This document shows positions 6,100-7,942 of a stretch of DNA of 7,942 nt, piece after piece. Position 1 is the stretch's first letter. Every line of letters starts with the position of its first letter. The notes beneath the pieces are model-generated. The model was not told the DNA's origin, searched no databases, and worked only from the letters and a program-made list of their open reading frames with translations. This stretch comes from Campylobacteraceae bacterium. GTDB taxonomy: Bacteria; Campylobacterota; Campylobacteria; Campylobacterales; JALSKU01. A program made the position numbers and the translations under genes. The DNA lies in NCBI GenBank assembly GCA_015488975.1, contig WFMT01000117.1, positions 1-7,942 on the forward strand, in the 5' to 3' direction.

Positions 6100-6831
6100 T
6101 TATTTCAACATAATAATACCGCAAAATCTTCCAGTAGGTCCATCTCGTCTGTAAGAAAAATAATTTTTATCACAACTTGTACAAATATCTGATATTCTTA
6201 TATTCTTTTCCAATAACCCAAAAGATATCAACTGCTCTTTGATTATTGATTTTATATCTAAAAAATATTTGTTATTTTTTGAGGATATGTATTTGCTACC
6301 AAAATTCTTTATAGTAAAATTTGCAATACTTTCATCTACTTCATAACAGCACTTTGCGATAGAAGGGCCAACATGAACAACTATATCTTCTTGCAAACTA
6401 CCAAAATTTATCCTCATCTTATAAATTGCTGCACTTATAACTCCTTTGAAAGTACCTACTCTGCCAGAATGCAATGCAGCTATAATCTTTTTACTTTTAT
6501 CATAAACCAATACTGGTGCACAATCTGCCGCCATTGTCATTAGTGGAATTTTTATTTTATCAGTTATGATTCCATCACAATCTCTTATCTTTGAAACAAA
6601 ACTATTAGTTACAATTTTTATATTTGCACTATGAATTTGCTCCATATATACCATATTTTCAAGTAAAAAATTATTATTATCAGCTATAATTTGTCTATTT
6701 TTTATAATATCAGCAGGCTTATCTTCAACACTATCACTAACATTTAGACTTTCATAAGGTGCTTTGGAAACTCCCCCATGTCTATTGGTAAAAAAAGCTA
6801 AAACACTATCATCTTCAAAAAAAGCTCTCAT
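6100..6831 (-). CDS. pgeF: Peptidoglycan editing factor PgeF (YfiH family, former laccase-domain protein)
   Basis: PgeF/YfiH proteins are cytoplasmic enzymes that in E. coli act as editing amidases, removing wrongly made UDP-MurNAc-L-Ser; the family was earlier called multicopper polyphenol oxidase. The 243-residue product has the family order. FFTNRHGGVS (13-22) comes first, then the metal/catalytic residues H67 (in QIHSAN), C104 (in AADCAPV) and H121 (in LHSGRVGT). VGPSI (154-158) and the C-terminal SYRRDGPTGR (226-235) follow. The third motif is usually AHAGWRG, so the Trp-Arg positions differ here while the His is kept. The start is supported by AAGGAAGGG at 6841-6833. It lies nine bases after ribE, with the Shine-Dalgarno touching the ribE stop, so the two form one transcript. 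It converges on the GGDEF-EAL gene across only 19 bases, where I see no terminator hairpin. Confidence 0.93.
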   Translation of the reverse strand: MRAFFEDDSVLAFFTNRHGGVSKAPYESLNVSDSVEDKPADIIKNRQIIADNNNFLLENMVYMEQIHSANIKIVTNSFVSKIRDCDGIITDKIKIPLMTMAADCAPVLVYDKSKKIIAALHSGRVGTFKGVISAAIYKMRINFGSLQEDIVVHVGPSIAKCCYEVDESIANFTIKNFGSKYISSKNNKYFLDIKSIIKEQLISFGLLEKNIRISDICTSCDKNYFSYRRDGPTGRFCGIIMLK

Positions 6832-6840
6832 ACCCTTCCT

Positions 6841-7449
6841 TTACCATTTTGCCATTATGTTATCAACTTCATTCCAAGAAAGAGACTTTTTTTCTTTAAA
6901 AATATGATAAATATATCTTGCAAACATATCTGTTTCTATATTTACAACCTTGTTTGGTCTATAATCATTAAAAAGTGTATTTTTTACAGTATGCGGTATG
7001 ATAGTCAGTCTAAAACTATCATTGAAAACTTCATTTATTGTCAAGCTTACTCCATCAACCGCGATACTACCTTTTGGAATGATAAACTTTATATACTCTT
7101 TTGGAACTGTTATATAAAAGTCATAATTATTTTCATTTTTTTGTATTTTTACTATTGTCCCTGTGCAGTCTATATGCCCTTGAATAACATGCCCCTCTAT
7201 CCTATCACTAAGCTTCATAGCCGGCTCTATATGCACTTTAGCGTTTAAATTATCTGTTTCTATAACTTTTTTACTCTCATGAGAAAGTTCTACAAAAAAT
7301 GAGTTATTACTTTTTCTTACAACTGTTAAACATGCCCCATTAACTGCTATTGAATCACCGATATTTGGTTTGTAAGCAGCGCTAATCTCCAGTAAATTAC
7401 TATTTTTCAACGAAGCTTGTGCTATTTCTCTTATAAGTCCTGTAAACAT
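6841..7449 (-). CDS. ribE: Riboflavin synthase, alpha subunit
   Basis: This enzyme catalyses dismutation of two 6,7-dimethyl-8-ribityllumazine molecules to riboflavin and the pyrimidinedione, the last step of vitamin B2 synthesis in the cytoplasm. The 202-residue product starts with the family-typical MFTGLI. It consists of two lumazine-binding repeats (about 1-95 and 96-190). Repeat 1 has GDSIAVNGACLTV (31-43) and ends at GHVIQGHID (86-94). Repeat 2 has GSIAVDGVSLTINEV (127-141) and IPHTVKNTLF (151-160), then ETDMFARYIYHI (172-183). The size is close to the E. coli enzyme (213). The ATG follows AAGGA with a nine-base spacer, and an extended -10 promoter lies about 50 bases upstream. No other rib genes are beside it; pgeF follows in the same transcript. 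Gene symbols differ between species (ribE or ribC). Confidence 0.96.
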   Translation of the reverse strand: MFTGLIREIAQASLKNSNLLEISAAYKPNIGDSIAVNGACLTVVRKSNNSFFVELSHESKKVIETDNLNAKVHIEPAMKLSDRIEGHVIQGHIDCTGTIVKIQKNENNYDFYITVPKEYIKFIIPKGSIAVDGVSLTINEVFNDSFRLTIIPHTVKNTLFNDYRPNKVVNIETDMFARYIYHIFKEKKSLSWNEVDNIMAKW

Positions 7450-7500
7450 TTTTTCATTTCCTTATCAAAATATTGCATAATATTTAAACTTACACACTAT

Positions 7501-7509
7501 ATTATATCA
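7501..7509 (-). promoter_or_regulatory. Extended -10 promoter of ribE-pgeF
   Basis: On the minus strand the sequence is TGATATAAT, a perfect TATAAT with the TGn extension. Transcription would begin near 7494, giving a leader of about 45 bases. That is too short for an FMN riboswitch. Confidence 0.6.
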
Positions 7510-7529
7510 AAAATTATGAAGCACTAAAA

Positions 7530-7538
7530 TGGTATAAT
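7530..7538 (+). promoter_or_regulatory. Extended -10 promoter of mnmG
   Basis: TGGTATAAT is a perfect TATAAT with the TGn extension. A start about seven bases downstream falls near 7545, inside the left inverted repeat of the adjoining palindromic element. The mnmG leader would then be about 145 bases and carry the whole element. It sits back to back with the ribE promoter; the two -10 boxes are only some 26 bases apart. Confidence 0.6.
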
Positions 7539-7540
7539 AA
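7534..7540 (+). repeat. Direct repeat ATAATAA, left copy (possible target duplication)
   Basis: Identical to the copy at 7657-7663 and directly abutting the inverted repeats of the 116-bp element. The left copy overlaps the mnmG TATAAT, so an insertion here would have kept the -10 box. Confidence 0.45.
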
Positions 7541-7656
7541 CTAACCTTATGCACTATAACGAGCAAAGCTCTATATTGTGGCAGGGACTAAAGTCCCTAC
7601 GACCCCCTAAAGCTACGAAAAGTAAGGCTTTTCGAGAAAAAAGTGCGTAAGGTCAG
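7541..7656 (+). mobile_element. MITE-like palindromic element, 116 bp, non-coding
   Basis: The ends are ctaaccttatgcact (7541-7555) and agtgcgtaaggtcag (7642-7656). They are inverted repeats matching at 13 of 15 positions, and both differences are transitions. Three hairpins lie inside: gagc/gctc (7561-7571), agggac/gtccct around a TAAA loop (7583-7598) and cgaaaag/cttttcg around a TAAGG loop (7616-7634). The direct repeat ATAATAA abuts both ends exactly (7534-7540 and 7657-7663), as a 7-base target duplication would. No open reading frame or transposase is present, so it would be non-autonomous. Alternatives are a REP-like repeat or a native structured leader of mnmG. The flanking repeat is AT-only and could match by chance. 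Confidence 0.55.
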
Positions 7657-7663
7657 ATAATAA
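7657..7663 (+). repeat. Direct repeat ATAATAA, right copy
   Basis: Matches the left copy at 7534-7540 and abuts the right inverted repeat. Only 25 bases separate it from the mnmG start codon at 7689. Confidence 0.45.
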
Positions 7664-7688
7664 ATCTCAATTTTTTGTGAGGTAAAAT

Positions 7689-7942
7689 ATGAAATTCGAT
7701 ATAATTGTCGTAGGTGGCGGTCATGCAGGTATTGAAGCAGCTTTAAGTAGTGCTAGAATGGGCAAAAAAACACTGCTTATCACTATATTGGCAGAGCAAA
7801 TAGGTGCTACTAGTTGCAATCCTGCTATCGGTGGTTTAGCAAAAGGGCATCTTGTAAAAGAGTTAGATGCCCTTGGTGGACAAATGGGCTTGACAACTGA
7901 CAATACAGCTTTGCAATTTCGAACTCTAAATATATCAAAAGG
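7689..7942 (+). CDS. mnmG: tRNA uridine-5-carboxymethylaminomethyl modification enzyme MnmG (GidA), partial N-terminus
   Basis: MnmG is the FAD-dependent partner of the GTPase MnmE; together they install the cmnm5/nm5 group on wobble U34 of certain tRNAs. Only 84 codons plus two bases are in the window; the full protein is usually about 620 residues. The N-terminal Rossmann strand and FAD loop GGGHAG (9-14) are followed by the near-invariant SCNPAIGGLAKGHLVKELDA (42-61). The ATG at 7689 follows GAGG (7679-7682) with a six-base spacer. The frame is intact to the right edge, so it is cut by the window rather than broken. Its leader includes the palindromic element at 7541-7656. From memory, C. 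jejuni also has gidA a few genes away from rpsB. Confidence 0.96.
   Translation, partial: MKFDIIVVGGGHAGIEAALSSARMGKKTLLITILAEQIGATSCNPAIGGLAKGHLVKELDALGGQMGLTTDNTALQFRTLNISK

Noticed and set aside
7450..7500. FMN riboswitch before ribE
   Set aside because: The leader is only about 45-50 bases, and none of the multi-helix FMN aptamer pattern is seen.
7616..7640. Intrinsic terminator from the cgaaaag/cttttcg hairpin
   Set aside because: On the plus strand it is followed by A-residues, and on the minus strand no T-run follows; neither flanking gene ends here.
7541..7656. tRNA or other known cloverleaf RNA
   Set aside because: The three arms within a long outer stem recall a cloverleaf, but there is no T-loop consensus, no CCA-type end and no seven-base anticodon loop.
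7721..7903. Leftward 60-codon frame inside mnmG
   Set aside because: It is the complement of the conserved MnmG N-terminus.
1..7942. CRISPR array, prophage, toxin-antitoxin or other defence system
   Set aside because: No spaced direct repeats, phage genes or small paired genes were found on either strand; all long frames belong to housekeeping or signalling families.

Overview
The window looks like a piece of an AT-rich Campylobacterota (Epsilonproteobacteria) chromosome. The evidence is the gene order: read leftward it is rpsB, tsf, a LolD-type ABC ATPase, fliR and a highly acidic protein. As far as I remember, this is the order around Cj1182c-Cj1178c in Campylobacter jejuni. The EF-Ts is about 355 residues, longer than the 283 of E. 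coli, which also fits that group. I cannot name a genus; the composite GGDEF-EAL gene and general flavour would suit a free-living member, but that is a guess.

Layout. Positions 1-4417 hold a leftward five-gene block. Working back from its start, these are 30S protein S2 (rpsB, 3599-4417), EF-Ts (tsf, 2532-3599), an ABC ATPase (1794-2495), the flagellar export-gate protein FliR (1030-1794) and a receiver-like/acidic protein that runs off the left edge (from 960). Two junctions (rpsB/tsf and ATPase/fliR) are TAATG overlaps, so translational coupling is likely. A probable promoter and a structured leader lie at 4418-4520. Divergent from this, 4692-6080 encodes a membrane GGDEF-EAL protein whose cyclase half is degenerate. 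It converges, with a 19-base gap, on a leftward pair: ribE (riboflavin synthase, 6841-7449) and pgeF (peptidoglycan editing factor, 6100-6831). The rightward start of mnmG (tRNA uridine modification) begins at 7689 and is cut by the window edge.

The genes are mostly housekeeping: translation, flavin synthesis, tRNA modification and wall quality control, plus one flagellar and one c-di-GMP-type gene. No complete new multi-gene system is visible. The unusual material is at the DNA/RNA level. First, a 116-bp palindromic element (7541-7656) between ribE and mnmG has 15-base imperfect terminal inverted repeats, three internal hairpins and abutting 7-base direct repeats (ATAATAA); it looks like a MITE-like insertion exactly at the mnmG transcription start. 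Second, a nested palindrome (2454-2514) encloses the start codon and possible Shine-Dalgarno of the ABC ATPase. Third, the rpsB leader could form a pseudoknot. In the first two cases a perfect TATAAT lies a few bases upstream of the palindrome. All structural statements come from pairing by eye, without energy calculations or database searches.
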